The position numbers and the translations under genes were made by a program. This document shows positions 56,001 to 64,000 of a stretch of DNA of 64,000 nucleotides, piece after piece. Each line of letters opens with the position of its first letter. Within the stretch, counting starts at the first letter, position 1. The notes under the pieces were generated by a model. It saw only the letters and a program-made list of their open reading frames with translations, did not search any database and was not told where the DNA came from. Source of the stretch: Liolophura sinensis (lineage: Eukaryota; Mollusca; Polyplacophora; Chitonida; Chitonidae); assembly GCF_032854445.1 (NCBI RefSeq), contig NC_088307.1, positions 17,310,017-17,374,016 on the forward strand, given 5' to 3'.

Positions 56001-59000
56001 CAGCCGATCAAGGCAGGGTAGATGCGAAACAAATAGGAATTTACAATAGTGTCGTGATGCATTCGTAAGTCTGTCATAAACGGAGTGCGGAGATCGTTAT
56101 CATTCTTTTGAAGTTCTTCAAAAATTCAAACAGCGTCGTAAACATGATGTCACTGAGTGGGGCCTAAAGCTGATTAAGGTTAACGTTGTAATGCAGCACA
56201 ATGGCTCAGGAGCCTCTCGCCAATGTGGCCGTCGTGAGCTCAATTTCATGTAGACGTGTGTGTAATGGACATATTGGAAATTAGAATGTTGAGAAGCAAC
56301 ACGCCAACCTTACGACGTCTTAGCTGAATGTAAACATTATGGACAGCTTCATGATAACAATGGCCATGACTTAACAGCATCCTATATTTGTTCCAGTGAC
56401 CTCATTTATAATGGTTTTCTGTTCGCGGACGCCAACCATGACAGGAAGTTGACTGCGCAGGAACAGTGGGAATCCGCTTTGACAATCGACTTAAATGGCG
56501 AGTATACTTATTAGGCACACATTATATCAGAGACAAGATTCCCACCATAATGCTGGCTGCCGTCGAATAAGTGAAATATTCTTGAGTACGGTCAAATAAC
56601 ACCAATCAAACAAATAAATAAATAGTAGAGAAGAACAAATAAGTATGGAAGCTAAATAAAACCAGTCCCGACCCGGATTGGCCTTTTGAACACAACTAAT
56701 AAACACTGATACACTTTGAAAACGCAAAAAAGGACGAGAGGTGTGTATTATTAACTGAAAACCAATTAACAGGCATCAAAGCACAGAAGAATATTATCCA
56801 GACCATATACCACTCAGAACTGTCATCTTTGTCCCGATATTTTATTTTGCCCGAATTATATTTTTAAAAAGTCATTCACTTCAATGTTTTTATATCTCGT
56901 CATCAGAACGCTTATCAGAAAGCTTGCCTGCCTGCCTCCAAAAATCCGCGAGAAACGTCAAAGAACTCTACCTTGTCACACTGTTAAGTATAAAACATAA
57001 ATGCCATTAAATACATGAAATACGTGATACTGCTTTGCAGGAGATAAAAAGATCAGCAAAGACGAGTACGTGAAGGCATTTGCCAATTCCCGGGATGACT
57101 TCCGGGCAGCCGCTCCAAAAATATTCGATAGATTTGACCCAGACAAAAATGGGTTTATCGAGAAATCCGATGTCGTCTTGATAGTGGCTGTCCTTGACCC
57201 TAACGGTAGGTGCCCCAAAACATGTATTGGTAAGTGGTGGAAGGAGATTGATTGATCTACATTGATCTTCATGTAAAACCGCCTCAAATTGTCCTACAAG
57301 CGTTCGAGGATTCCTCGTATCGGAAGACACTTGATCACGAAACGTTTTCTATTCGCATGCGAGAGTACATACTAATACAGTCAAGTATGTCACTCTTTAG
57401 AACGTAAGCAAAATCTGAGCATGCCGGAAAGACCAAGAACTGGCTAAGGCAATATCCACGCAACCAAACCCGCGCAATCAATTGTCGAGAAGCACCACGT
57501 GGCTTTCTTTATGTTCCAAACGCGAAATCATGAATTCGTGACACGTAAAATCATAGACACCATTTCTTTTCAGGGGACGGATATATTTCCCCCGAAGAAT
57601 ACATGGCATTTTTCAGCAAGGTGAGTGTATTTCTATGAATATCATATAAACAGATCTTGTCCGAACATCGTCTTCAGATGTCTGTGAGTTCAAGCCCAGC
57701 TCATGCTGGCTTCCTCTCCGGCCGTAAATGGGTAGGCCTGGGAGCGACCTGCAGATGGTTGTGTGTTTCCCCGGGGCTCTGCCCGGTTTCTTCCCACCAT
57801 AATGCTGGCCGCTGTCGTATAAGTAAAATAAGTGAAACATTCTTGAGTACGGCGTAAAACACCAATCAAAAAAAATCCTTAGATGTCATGCCCAGAATGA
57901 CAGCTATCTTTTGATTATCAAGAATTATAAATCATTGTTGATTTAATTCATTCGCCAAGGACATTCCTTGGACGTTTCTGTCATCATTGGAAACTGTTGA
58001 CTTCTTCTCTTTGCATAAATCCGGTCTTGCAGCAACCTGCAGGTGGTCTTGGGTTTTCCCCGGTTTCTTCCCACCATAACCGTAGCTGTCGTATAATTGA
58101 AATATTCTTGAGTACGGCATAAAACTTCATTCAAATAAATAAATAAATACATCAACTATAAAAACAGTTTCATGGGGACAAATACCTGAAACTCGCCTAT
58201 ATATATAGTATTACTGATACAAGCTTGACATCATCTATCAATATATATATATATAGTTACACTGACACAACAACCTGAATAACTTCCTGTCCAGCTGAGT
58301 ATATGTCTAGAAATGTGTGAAACTCTTTTATCCCGTTGGAAGTTGCCATCGTGGCCGAGTTGGTTAGTACGCCAGCACGGCGCAATGAGCCAGGAGTCCC
58401 TCACCAACACAATCGCTGGGCGTTCAGCTCATTTTGTGTTCCCCTCTGGCAACCTGCGGAGGGTCATGGGTTTCCCCGGGATCTGCCCGGTTTCCTCCCA
58501 CCATACTGCTGGCCGCTGTCGTACAAGTGAAATATTCTTTAATACGAATCACCAATCAAATAAATAAATAAATGTATCCCGTTAGTACCAAGTGTCGAAC
58601 TATATTTGATCATATCTAACATTTGCCGTGCTTTCGTCACCAGCTTTACGCCAGCGAAGGAGTCCACGAAGGATCCCATCAGAGGTATGTATTATCCAAA
58701 ACGTTCACTTCACGACCAGAGGGCCTCCATGGCCGAGTGGTTAGCGTGCTAGTGCAGCACAATGACCGAGGAAACTCATCCAAAACGAGTTGATGTCCAG
58801 CTCATGCTGGCTTCCTGCGGATGGTAGGGGGTTTACCCCAAGCCAGGTTTCCTCTCGCCATAAGGTTGGCCGCCGTCGTATAAGTGAAATATTTTTGGTG
58901 TATAAAACACCAATCAAACAAACAAACATGAGTTGTGTTTTGGTGCATGGTCGAGTAGACAAATGCCATATGTCCCCTAACTAATAGCCAGTGAGTTCGC

Positions 59001-62000
59001 CGGTTCGAGTCCAGCTCTTCGTTAGCGGAGGGCGATGATTTTCCTCAGCCACTGACCGAATTCTTCTACCTATGAACTTGGCAAGCGTCGTGCAAGTGAA
59101 TCATGTTTGAGGGACTGCATTAATGAATAATTCAAATGAATAAATAAGTACTCTCTAAAAACGATTATGTACAAATTTGCACATCCACAGTGACATGTGT
59201 ATCAGCGGTACACGCACATATAAACATGTCACTGTGGATGTGGCACATGAATTACACAATTTGTTTATTACTGATACACAAAATTATGTAGATGTACATT
59301 TATGCCACAACGCTGTACACAGTAGTTTTCAGAGAGTATCCCTTTTGTGTTTTCGCCACATCCATATCGTTATGAAAATACCAATACTATCTCGGTCATG
59401 AGAGTGACCATTCATGGAATTGCCCGTTCAGGCAGTCAGTGTTGCTCAAATGTGGCATGGCATGTTTGTGTCTAAACTGAACGGGGTATCCGCGTGTCAT
59501 TCGTCAGATGACGTATGGCATGATAAGGCAATGATGGGAATAACATATTCCAAACTCGCAGACTTAGAAAAACAATATTTATACCTTCAGTCGTGGGCTT
59601 CCATGAGTAAGAGGGAAAACTGAATACATTTCATGTCCTTTTGCATTAACATAATATTAATCTTTCCTGGCTCATATATGTGGAAAAGAAAATCTGTTGC
59701 CTTTTATTTGATTTTTGTTGTATTATCTAATTTCGTAAGATGCTATGTATGTTTACAGCCCTCCTGATTATGGTTTTGACAGCATAGACACGAATAAAGA
59801 CGGTCTAGTCACCGTGGACGAAGAATGGGCAGGTGCTTTGTCCATTGATTCTAACGGTAAGTACATCGTGATTCACATAGAACGAAACAACTCCGAAGTT
59901 TGAGGGAGTTCTACAAAATGATCCCGAAATTTGAGGGAATTGTACCGATTGACCCGAAATTTAAGGGAATTGTGCCGAATGACTACGATACTTAGCGCAA
60001 TTAACACAGTGGTCTCAAATTGTATAATCAACTTTCACAGGTGTCAAGCGGGTGCGAGTATTTGACTATTCCCTGTGAATTGTAGCGATACATACGAGTG
60101 GTCGAGTAACCCAAGGGAATTACACCGGAAGATACGAGTGGTCGACTATCTCATGTGAATTGTACCGGTACATAAGAGTAGTCGAGTAATCCATGTGAAC
60201 TGCGCCGGTACATACGAGTAGTCGAGTAACCCATGGGAATTGTACCGGTACATACGAGTAGTCGAGTAACACATAGGAATTTTATCGGTACATACGAGTA
60301 GTCGAGTAACCCTTTGGAAGTATATCGGTACATACGAGTTGTTGTCTAGCCCATGTGAATTGCTACCGCTATATACAAGTTGTCGGGTAACCCAGGTGAA
60401 CTGTAGCGGTACATACGAGTAGTCGATTACCCTATGTGAATTGCACCGGTACATACGAGTAGTCGAGTAACTCATTTGAATTGTACCGGTACAATAGTCA
60501 ACTATCCCTGTGAATAGTACCGGTACACACGAGTAGTCAACTATCCCCTGTGAATTGTACCGGTACCTACGAGAGGTCGACTATCCCCTGTGAATTGTAC
60601 CGGTAACTACGAGTGGTCGACTATCCCCTATGAATTGTACTGGTACCTACGAGTGGTCAACTATCCCCTGTGAATTGTACCGGTACCTACGAGTGGTCGA
60701 CTATCCCCTATGAATTGTACTGGTACATACGAGTGGTCGACTATCCCCTGTGAATTGTACCGGTACATACGAGTAGTCGAGTAACCCATGTGAATTGTAC
60801 CGGTACATAAGAGTAGTCGAGTAACCCTTGGGAAGTGTATCGGTACATACGAGTTGTTGGCTAGCCCATGTGAATTGCTACCGGTACATACGAGTTGTCG
60901 GGTAACCCAGGTGAACTGTAGCGGTACATACGAGTAGTCAACTATCCGATATGAACTGTACCGGTACATACGAGTAGTCGAGTAACCCATGCGAATTGTA
61001 CCGGTACCTACGAGTGGTCGACTATCCCCTATGAATTGTACCGGTACCTACGAGTGGTCGACTATCCCCTGTGAATTGTACCGATACATACAAGTGGTCG
61101 ACTATCCCCTGTGAATTGTACCGGTACATACGAGTAGTCGAGCAACCCTTGGGAAATGTATCGGTACATACGAGTTGTTGTCTAGCCCATGTGAATTGCT
61201 ACCGGTACATACGAGTTGTCGGGTAACCCAGGTGAACTGTAGCGGTACATACGAGTAGTCAACTATTCGATATGAACTGTACCGGTACATACGAGTAGTC
61301 GAGTAACCCATGCGAATTGTACCGGTACCTACGAGTGGTCGACTATCCCCTATGAATTGTACCGGTACCTACGAGTGGTCGACTATCCCCTATGAATTGT
61401 ACCGGTACCTACGAGTGGTCGACTATCCCCTGTGAATTGTACCGGTACATACAAGTGGTCGACTATCCCCTGTGAATTGTACCGGTACATACGAGTAGTC
61501 GAGCAACCCTTGGGAAATGTATCGGTACATACGAGTTGTTGTCTAGCCCATGTGAATTGCTACCGGTACATACGAGTTGTCGGGTAACCCAGGTGAACTG
61601 TACCGGTACATACGAGTAGTGGACTAACCCATGAGAATTGTACCGGTACATACGTCGGGTAACCCAGTTGAACTATACGGGTACACACGAGTAGTCGACT
61701 ATTCCATGTGAATTGTACCGGTACACACGAGTAGTCGAGTAATTCATGTGAATCGCACTGTTTCATTAACAGGTGACAGCAGGATTAGCGAGTACGAGTA
61801 TATAGTGTCATTCGCCGACTCTCCAGTGAGCTACAGAGAAGCGGCGCCTATGCTGTTTCGAAAGTTTGATGCGGACCACAACGGGTTCCTGGAGCGATCC
61901 GATATCGTCACGGGGTTTAAACTCATTGACACCATTGGTAATTGTTGTTTTCAATACTTTTGAAACAATGAACAATTTGTTTTATCATATTTTTTTTGTT

Positions 62001-62975
62001 ATAAAAAATATTAAAAAAAAAACTTTTGTGATACTGAGACGCGAAACGTTTGAAACAAAAAGACCACATAGTGATTACCCACCTTAATTTAAATCTTGAT
62101 AAAAAAATTCTTCACAATACTTGGTGCTTAATTTACGAATGCTATTGTGATATAAGACCACAGTATCTACACAGTAAAATCAGAGCAGCGACGTAAGTGT
62201 GATAGTTGGCAAATAATCACAGGTAACCAGTGAAACCCGGCCTCTTGTCAGTTCACATTGTTGAGGATTTTATTCAAACTGTTTGTATACATGCTTAAAA
62301 GAAGCATCATCCCCTCCCCCCAACACTGTGGCTTATCATAATTGAGTAAAAATATGGATTTGTGTTAATGGCAATTTGTTAGACGTCATTGTTAAAGGAG
62401 GACTCTAAAAGCTGATACTCGTCTTACTTTAGTCTTAATATAAACTTGCCCACAATATTTGGTGCATCTTCTAGGAATACTGTCATTTCATCTTAATATT
62501 TGTCATACCTTAAAGGCGATGTGTAGTTTTATTACAATCAAACCGTCTGATAGTCATGCAAGGACCATTCGCTGTGTGAAATCCACTGCGTACAGTCACT
62601 TCCTACTGCTAGGTGAAGGTGACGTCTAAACAAGAGTCATATGAGCATGCAGAAGCACTTAGCAAACAAGCGCCTTTACTCTATAAAATATTGTCCATGT
62701 ATTGTCCATGTGCTGGCCAATCTATCTAACGGGCTCTGTCGCTAGACAGCTCTTCCTTGACCAATACAGCTTACATCAGAACGTTGGACATGTACCTTAC
62801 AAGGGCTGGTCGGCATTTCCGGACTCCACACATGACTGAATGCCTTCGGATGAACGACCTGTTTCTAAGCATAGCCTATAGCATCAACCAATCAATCAAA
62901 TGCATAGCTCAATATTTCCTATGTCTAGGTGACGGCGCTGTAACGAAATTCCAGTATTCAACTTTCGTCAAAAAG
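35071..62975 (+). CDS. Large secreted protein with at least 24 EF-hands (24 exons, 3' end beyond window)
   Basis: A signal peptide (MYSCILLLSAFVGILCA) is followed by six tandem modules, each with four EF-hand loops. Twenty-four exons total 2,166 nt, or 722 residues, with no internal stop; exon 24 ends in phase 0 and no stop appears before the window ends. Exons follow one pattern six times: linker (32-50 nt), loop-1 exon (83-131 nt), a 165-nt exon, then a 47-nt exon. In the first module the signal exon takes the linker's place. Boundary phases (2, 1, 1, 0) are constant, so each four-exon block can be copied without breaking frame. All introns are GT-AG except one GC donor (56498). Linkers lack the His-rich segment of the smaller genes. 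A secreted multi-EF-hand calcium binder is well supported. I recognise no named orthologue, and the role is unknown. Confidence 0.88.
35260..35710 (+). repeat. Pyrimidine-rich low-complexity tract in intron 1 of the large gene
   Basis: Repeats of CATCGCTCC/TCCATCGC type. They create open frames of up to 210 codons (35164-35796) rich in Ser, Pro, Leu and His, with no recognisable domain. Exon 2 of the gene follows at 35840. Confidence 0.6.
36085..36320 (+). mobile_element. SINE family C, degraded
   Basis: Head GCAGTGGCGTAGTGGATAG and B-box-like GGTTCAATCCTGAG are visible; the 3' part is much altered. It lies in intron 2 of the large gene. Confidence 0.5.
37795..38085 (+). mobile_element. SINE family C
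   Basis: Head GCTTCGGTGGTGTAATGG, body CGGTGTCAGTATAACGTGAC, and an end ACGTTAAACCCC-like followed by a CATAC repeat tail. Confidence 0.65.
38120..38355 (+). mobile_element. SINE family B, 5'-truncated
   Basis: Near-identical flanks CTCCTAAACAA and CTCCTAACAA mark the target duplication. Ends in CACTCACTCACT. Confidence 0.75.
38512..42298 (+). CDS. Large EF-hand gene, module 2 (divergent)
   Basis: Exons 38512-38555, 39371-39453, 40928-41101 and 42264-42298 (44, 83, 174, 35 nt). Loops are DVNNDGVISFDE, DINGDDKVSKVE, DFDANRFLEKPE (Arg at the Gly position) and DSDHNNAVTKAE. The third exon is 9 nt longer and the fourth 12 nt shorter than usual, yet all phases are kept. The short 42264 exon ends KAEVLA and is the least certain piece. 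Confidence 0.82.
38601..38863 (+). mobile_element. SINE family A, complete reference copy
   Basis: Flanked by the duplicated site AATAACATAA (38591-38600 and 38864-38873). The tRNA-derived head has A-box-like TGGCTCAGTCGGTTAGCGCG and B-box-like GAGTTCAGC. A long conserved body follows, then AGTACGGCGTTAAACACC and an AATAAATAAATAAA tail. It is Pol III-type and non-autonomous. It begins about 45 bp after exon 5 of the large gene. Confidence 0.88.
39070..39310 (+). mobile_element. SINE family C, diverged
   Basis: Contains GACAGGGTGTGGCGTCATGT and CTTCCGCATTGGGTTCCAGTG, close to the next exon at 39371. Confidence 0.5.
39495..39800 (+). repeat. Dispersed repeat family D2, copy 2
   Basis: Partner of 23755-24125. 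It lies in the intron after exon 6 of the large gene. Confidence 0.5.
40170..40500 (+). mobile_element. SINE family C
   Basis: Contains GGATCAAACCCCGGGTCG, CCCGGTGTCAGTATAATGTG and GACGTTAAACCC. Confidence 0.6.
40700..40832 (+). mobile_element. SINE family A, 3' fragment
   Basis: GTGAAATATGCTTGAATCAA to CAATCAAATAAATAAATAAA, ending about 95 bp before exon 7. Confidence 0.5.
41165..42122 (+). repeat. 30-bp minisatellite in the intron after exon 7
   Basis: About 32 units containing GGCAGTCATGTACATG and TTGTTATCTC. The array starts about 60 bp after the exon 7 donor. Since 30 is a multiple of three, long open frames (up to 226 codons) exist on both strands; these are not genes. Confidence 0.9.
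42420..42570 (+). repeat. Low-complexity GATGGCACGAAGCG tract
   Basis: Irregular repeats of GATGGCACGAAGCGATGG type, noncoding, in an intron. Confidence 0.5.
43169..47314 (+). CDS. Large EF-hand gene, module 3
   Basis: Exons 43169-43200, 44712-44827, 46286-46450 and 47268-47314 (32, 116, 165, 47 nt). Loops are DTNHDGVLTLSE, DKNNDNMVDKTE, DNNSDGLFQKED and DANGDGKVSRNV. The last has Val where position 12 should be acidic, so it may bind calcium poorly. The second exon has a tandem acceptor (CAGCAG), so it could start at 44709 with one extra Ser. Confidence 0.86.
43463..43646 (-). mobile_element. SINE family A, head missing
   Basis: Tail TTTATTTATTTGATTGGTG to CTTCCCACGTACG; lies about 260 bp after exon 9. 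Confidence 0.7.
43990..44665 (+). repeat. 47-54-bp minisatellite before exon 10
   Basis: About 13 units with CTGGATTACATGTAATATAA and TATACCAGATGTTATTT. It ends about 45 bp before the acceptor. Confidence 0.85.
44828..46040. other. Intron between exons 10 and 11 of the large gene
   Basis: AT-rich. It includes irregular AGCAGTAA..GCAAAT..TGATGTTTGA-like repetition near 44940-45200, and D1 repeat copy 3 (listed separately). No exon seen. Confidence 0.5.
45215..45625 (+). repeat. Dispersed repeat family D1, copy 3 (longest)
   Basis: From ACAGATATTCGTATGCCAG to CTCGGGTTAAGTGG; used here as the family reference. Confidence 0.6.
46046..46166 (+). mobile_element. Short MITE, best-preserved copy
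   Basis: 121 bp. The left end ACAGTTAAAGTAAAACC and right end GGTTTTACTCTCTATGCTGT are imperfect inverted repeats, and no coding capacity is present. It lies about 120 bp before exon 11. Confidence 0.7.
46735..46880 (-). mobile_element. SINE family A, highly diverged
   Basis: TTACGCCGTGCACCACGAAT and GGAACAGGGCAGAGCC remain. Confidence 0.4.
46955..47028. repeat. TA microsatellite
   Basis: About 74 bp of TA repeat in the intron before exon 12. Confidence 0.95.
47433..47801 (+). mobile_element. SINE family B, complete reference copy
   Basis: A perfect 12-bp target duplication, CATTCTTAGGAA, flanks it (47421-47432 and 47802-47813). The tRNA-derived head has A-box-like TAGCACAGTTGGTAGAACG and B-box-like GGATCAATCC. 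The tail is CACTCACTCACT. It is a young, intact copy between exons 12 and 13. Confidence 0.9.
47965..52039 (+). CDS. Large EF-hand gene, module 4
   Basis: Exons 47965-48014, 48621-48730, 50089-50253 and 51993-52039 (50, 110, 165, 47 nt). Loops are DTNNDSRLSIDE, DKNGDQLLSKDE, DFNKNGFWDKSD and DSSGDGYLSHDE. A SINE ends about 15 bp before the acceptor of the 48621 exon. Confidence 0.87.
48448..48606 (+). mobile_element. SINE family A, 3' part abutting exon 14
   Basis: Ends CAATCAAATAAATAAATAAA. Only about 15 bp, including ATTCGTTTCAG, remain between it and the exon. Confidence 0.7.
49093..49232 (+). mobile_element. SINE family B, 3' fragment
   Basis: AAATAAAAGAGCGGTGGAAA to CACTCACTCACGAC. The frame it shares with other copies is not a gene. 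Confidence 0.7.
49785..50010 (-). mobile_element. SINE family A, diverged
   Basis: TTTCACTTATACGACGG, CGCAGAGCCCGGGGGAAACC and GACGGGAGAGGAAGCC are recognisable. It ends about 80 bp before exon 15. Confidence 0.6.
50254..51610. other. Intron between exons 15 and 16, left part
   Basis: Mostly unique sequence with a small SINE A remnant at 50965-51020 (GCTTTACGCCGTACTC). No exon seen. Confidence 0.5.
51611..51736 (-). mobile_element. Short MITE, minus orientation
   Basis: 126 bp, ACAGCACAGAGAGAAAG to TTTTATTCTGGCTGT. Confidence 0.65.
52650..52985 (+). repeat. Degenerate TGAGGTGTAT repeat
   Basis: Many irregular copies of (T)GAGGTGTAT/TCTGAGGTA lie in the intron after exon 16. An inverted remnant (TACACCTCA) follows the SINE at 53325-53360. 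Confidence 0.55.
52986..53322 (+). mobile_element. SINE family B, rearranged
   Basis: Head remnant GATCCAAGGTCAATCC, body with a short internal duplication around CAGTGAAGCAGC / CAGTGAAACAGC, and a CACTCATTCAC end. Confidence 0.65.
53371..54557. other. Intron between exons 16 and 17, middle part
   Basis: AT-rich unique sequence, no exon or repeat recognised. Confidence 0.45.
54558..54800 (+). mobile_element. SINE family A, nearly complete
   Basis: GAGGCCTCCGTGGCCGAGG head, GAGTTCAAGTCTAG B-box-like segment, and a shortened end before AAATAAATTAAT. Confidence 0.7.
55370..57620 (+). CDS. Large EF-hand gene, module 5
   Basis: Exons 55370-55413, 56397-56497, 57041-57205 and 57574-57620 (44, 101, 165, 47 nt). 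Loops are DANHDRKLTAQE, DLNGDKKISKDE, DPDKNGFIEKSD and DPNGDGYISPEE. The 56397 exon must end before GCGAGT, a GC donor, to keep the phase seen in every other module. Confidence 0.87.
55680..56110. other. CGTAA/TTCGTAA-rich intron tract
   Basis: An unusual density of CGTAA, CGAA and TTACG motifs on both strands in the intron between exons 17 and 18. It could be an old repeat; no family recognised and no gene. Confidence 0.35.
56537..56625 (+). mobile_element. SINE family A, 3' fragment
   Basis: CCCACCATAATGCTGGCTGC to CAAACAAATAAATAAATA, about 40 bp after the GC donor of exon 18. Confidence 0.6.
57675..57875 (+). mobile_element. SINE family A, head truncated
   Basis: TGTGAGTTCAAGCCCAGCTC to ACACCAATCAAA, with a short internal repeat around AAGTAAAATAAGTGAAA. 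Confidence 0.65.
58018..58150 (+). mobile_element. SINE family A, 3' fragment
   Basis: CTTGCAGCAACCTGCAGGTG to an AATAAATAAATA tail. Confidence 0.6.
58346..58575 (+). mobile_element. SINE family A, nearly complete
   Basis: GTGGCCGAGTTGGTTAGTAC head and CACCAATCAAATAAATAAAT tail; ends about 70 bp before exon 21. Confidence 0.65.
58644..62975 (+). CDS. Large EF-hand gene, module 6
   Basis: Exons 58644-58684, 59759-59856, 61773-61937 and 62929-62975 (41, 98, 165, 47 nt). Loops are DTNKDGLVTVDE, DSNGDSRISEYE, DADHNGFLERSD and DTIGDGAVTKFQ; the last has Ile at position 3 and Gln at 12 and is probably weak. The final exon ends KK before GTAGGT in phase 0, so at least a linker or tail exon follows outside the window. 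Confidence 0.87.
58718..58930 (+). mobile_element. SINE family A, nearly complete
   Basis: Starts GAGGGCCTCCATGGCCGAGT about 35 bp after exon 21 and ends CACCAATCAAACAAACAAAC. Confidence 0.65.
58985..59150 (+). mobile_element. SINE family A-like, very diverged
   Basis: GGTTCGAGTCCAGCTC, GTGCAAGTGAATCATG and an AAATGAATAAATAAG tail remain. Confidence 0.4.
59182..59240. repeat. 17-bp inverted repeat (hairpin)
   Basis: CATCCACAGTGACATGT and its exact inverse, separated by 25 bp, in the intron between exons 21 and 22. Confidence 0.8.
60040..61765 (+). repeat. 40-bp minisatellite before exon 23
   Basis: About 42 units with TACCGGTACATACGAGT and AGTCGAGTAACCCATG (or GGTCGACTATCCCCTG), then GTGAATTG. 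Longer blocks of several units recur near 60740, 61110 and 61470, a higher-order pattern. The array reaches within about 10-20 bp of the exon 23 acceptor. Proto-units with GAAATTTGAGGGAATTG precede it from 59890. Confidence 0.9.
62160..62282 (-). mobile_element. Short MITE, minus orientation
   Basis: ACAGTATCTACACAGTAAAA to GGATTTTATTCAAACTGT. Confidence 0.55.
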
Positions 62976-62982
62976 GTAGGTA

Positions 62983-64000
<1,018 letters not shown>

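Overview
The window looks like part of an animal genome, most likely a mollusc (gastropod or bivalve). Three things suggest this: several tRNA-headed SINE families of a style common in mollusc genomes (one ends in an AATAAATAAA tail, another in a CACTCACTC tail), abundant minisatellites inside introns, and small intron-split genes for secreted EF-hand proteins. The species cannot be fixed from the sequence. There is one assembly gap, a run of N at 28686-28885.

All recognisable genes belong to one family. Each encodes a signal peptide followed by one or more modules of four EF-hand calcium-binding loops. A module is spread over exons in a fixed pattern: an exon carrying loop 1, an exon of about 165 nt that completes loop 2 and holds loop 3, a 47-nt exon that completes loop 4, then a tail or linker exon. 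Intron phases repeat exactly (2, 1, 1, 0).

Layout. (i) 1-16855, plus strand: two tandemly duplicated single-module genes, A1 (only its last two exons are inside, 362-1602) and A2 (complete, 7002-10182, 162 residues). Each is followed by a 38-bp minisatellite array and a shared noncoding tail. (ii) 17271-34383, minus strand: a signal exon and three further modules. They could be three genes, but I read them as one three-module gene, because no signal exon lies before modules 2 and 3 and because the apparent stop codons after modules 1 and 2 coincide with phase-2 GTAA splice donors. The third module is damaged, and one exon of the first falls in the gap. (iii) 35071-62975, plus strand: a large gene with a signal exon and at least six modules (24 exons, 722 residues in the window, 24 EF-hand loops). 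It is still open at the right edge. Genes (ii) and (iii) are divergent, with 687 bp between their start codons.

Introns and spacers are full of repeats. These include three tRNA-derived SINE families, a short MITE family (six copies), a mariner-like transposon, a 3.3-kb element with 454-bp direct terminal repeats and a 4-bp target duplication, a possible solo LTR, several long minisatellites, TA microsatellites and large hairpins. None of the longer open frames in the repeats is a convincing gene.

How the genes may act together is inference. The locus appears to have grown by copying a four-exon calcium-binding cassette both between genes and within genes. The products would be extracellular calcium buffers of different sizes. 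The tails and linkers of the smaller genes add a conserved His- and Cys-rich segment that may bind another metal. A role in shell or body-fluid calcium handling is possible, but the sequence does not show it.
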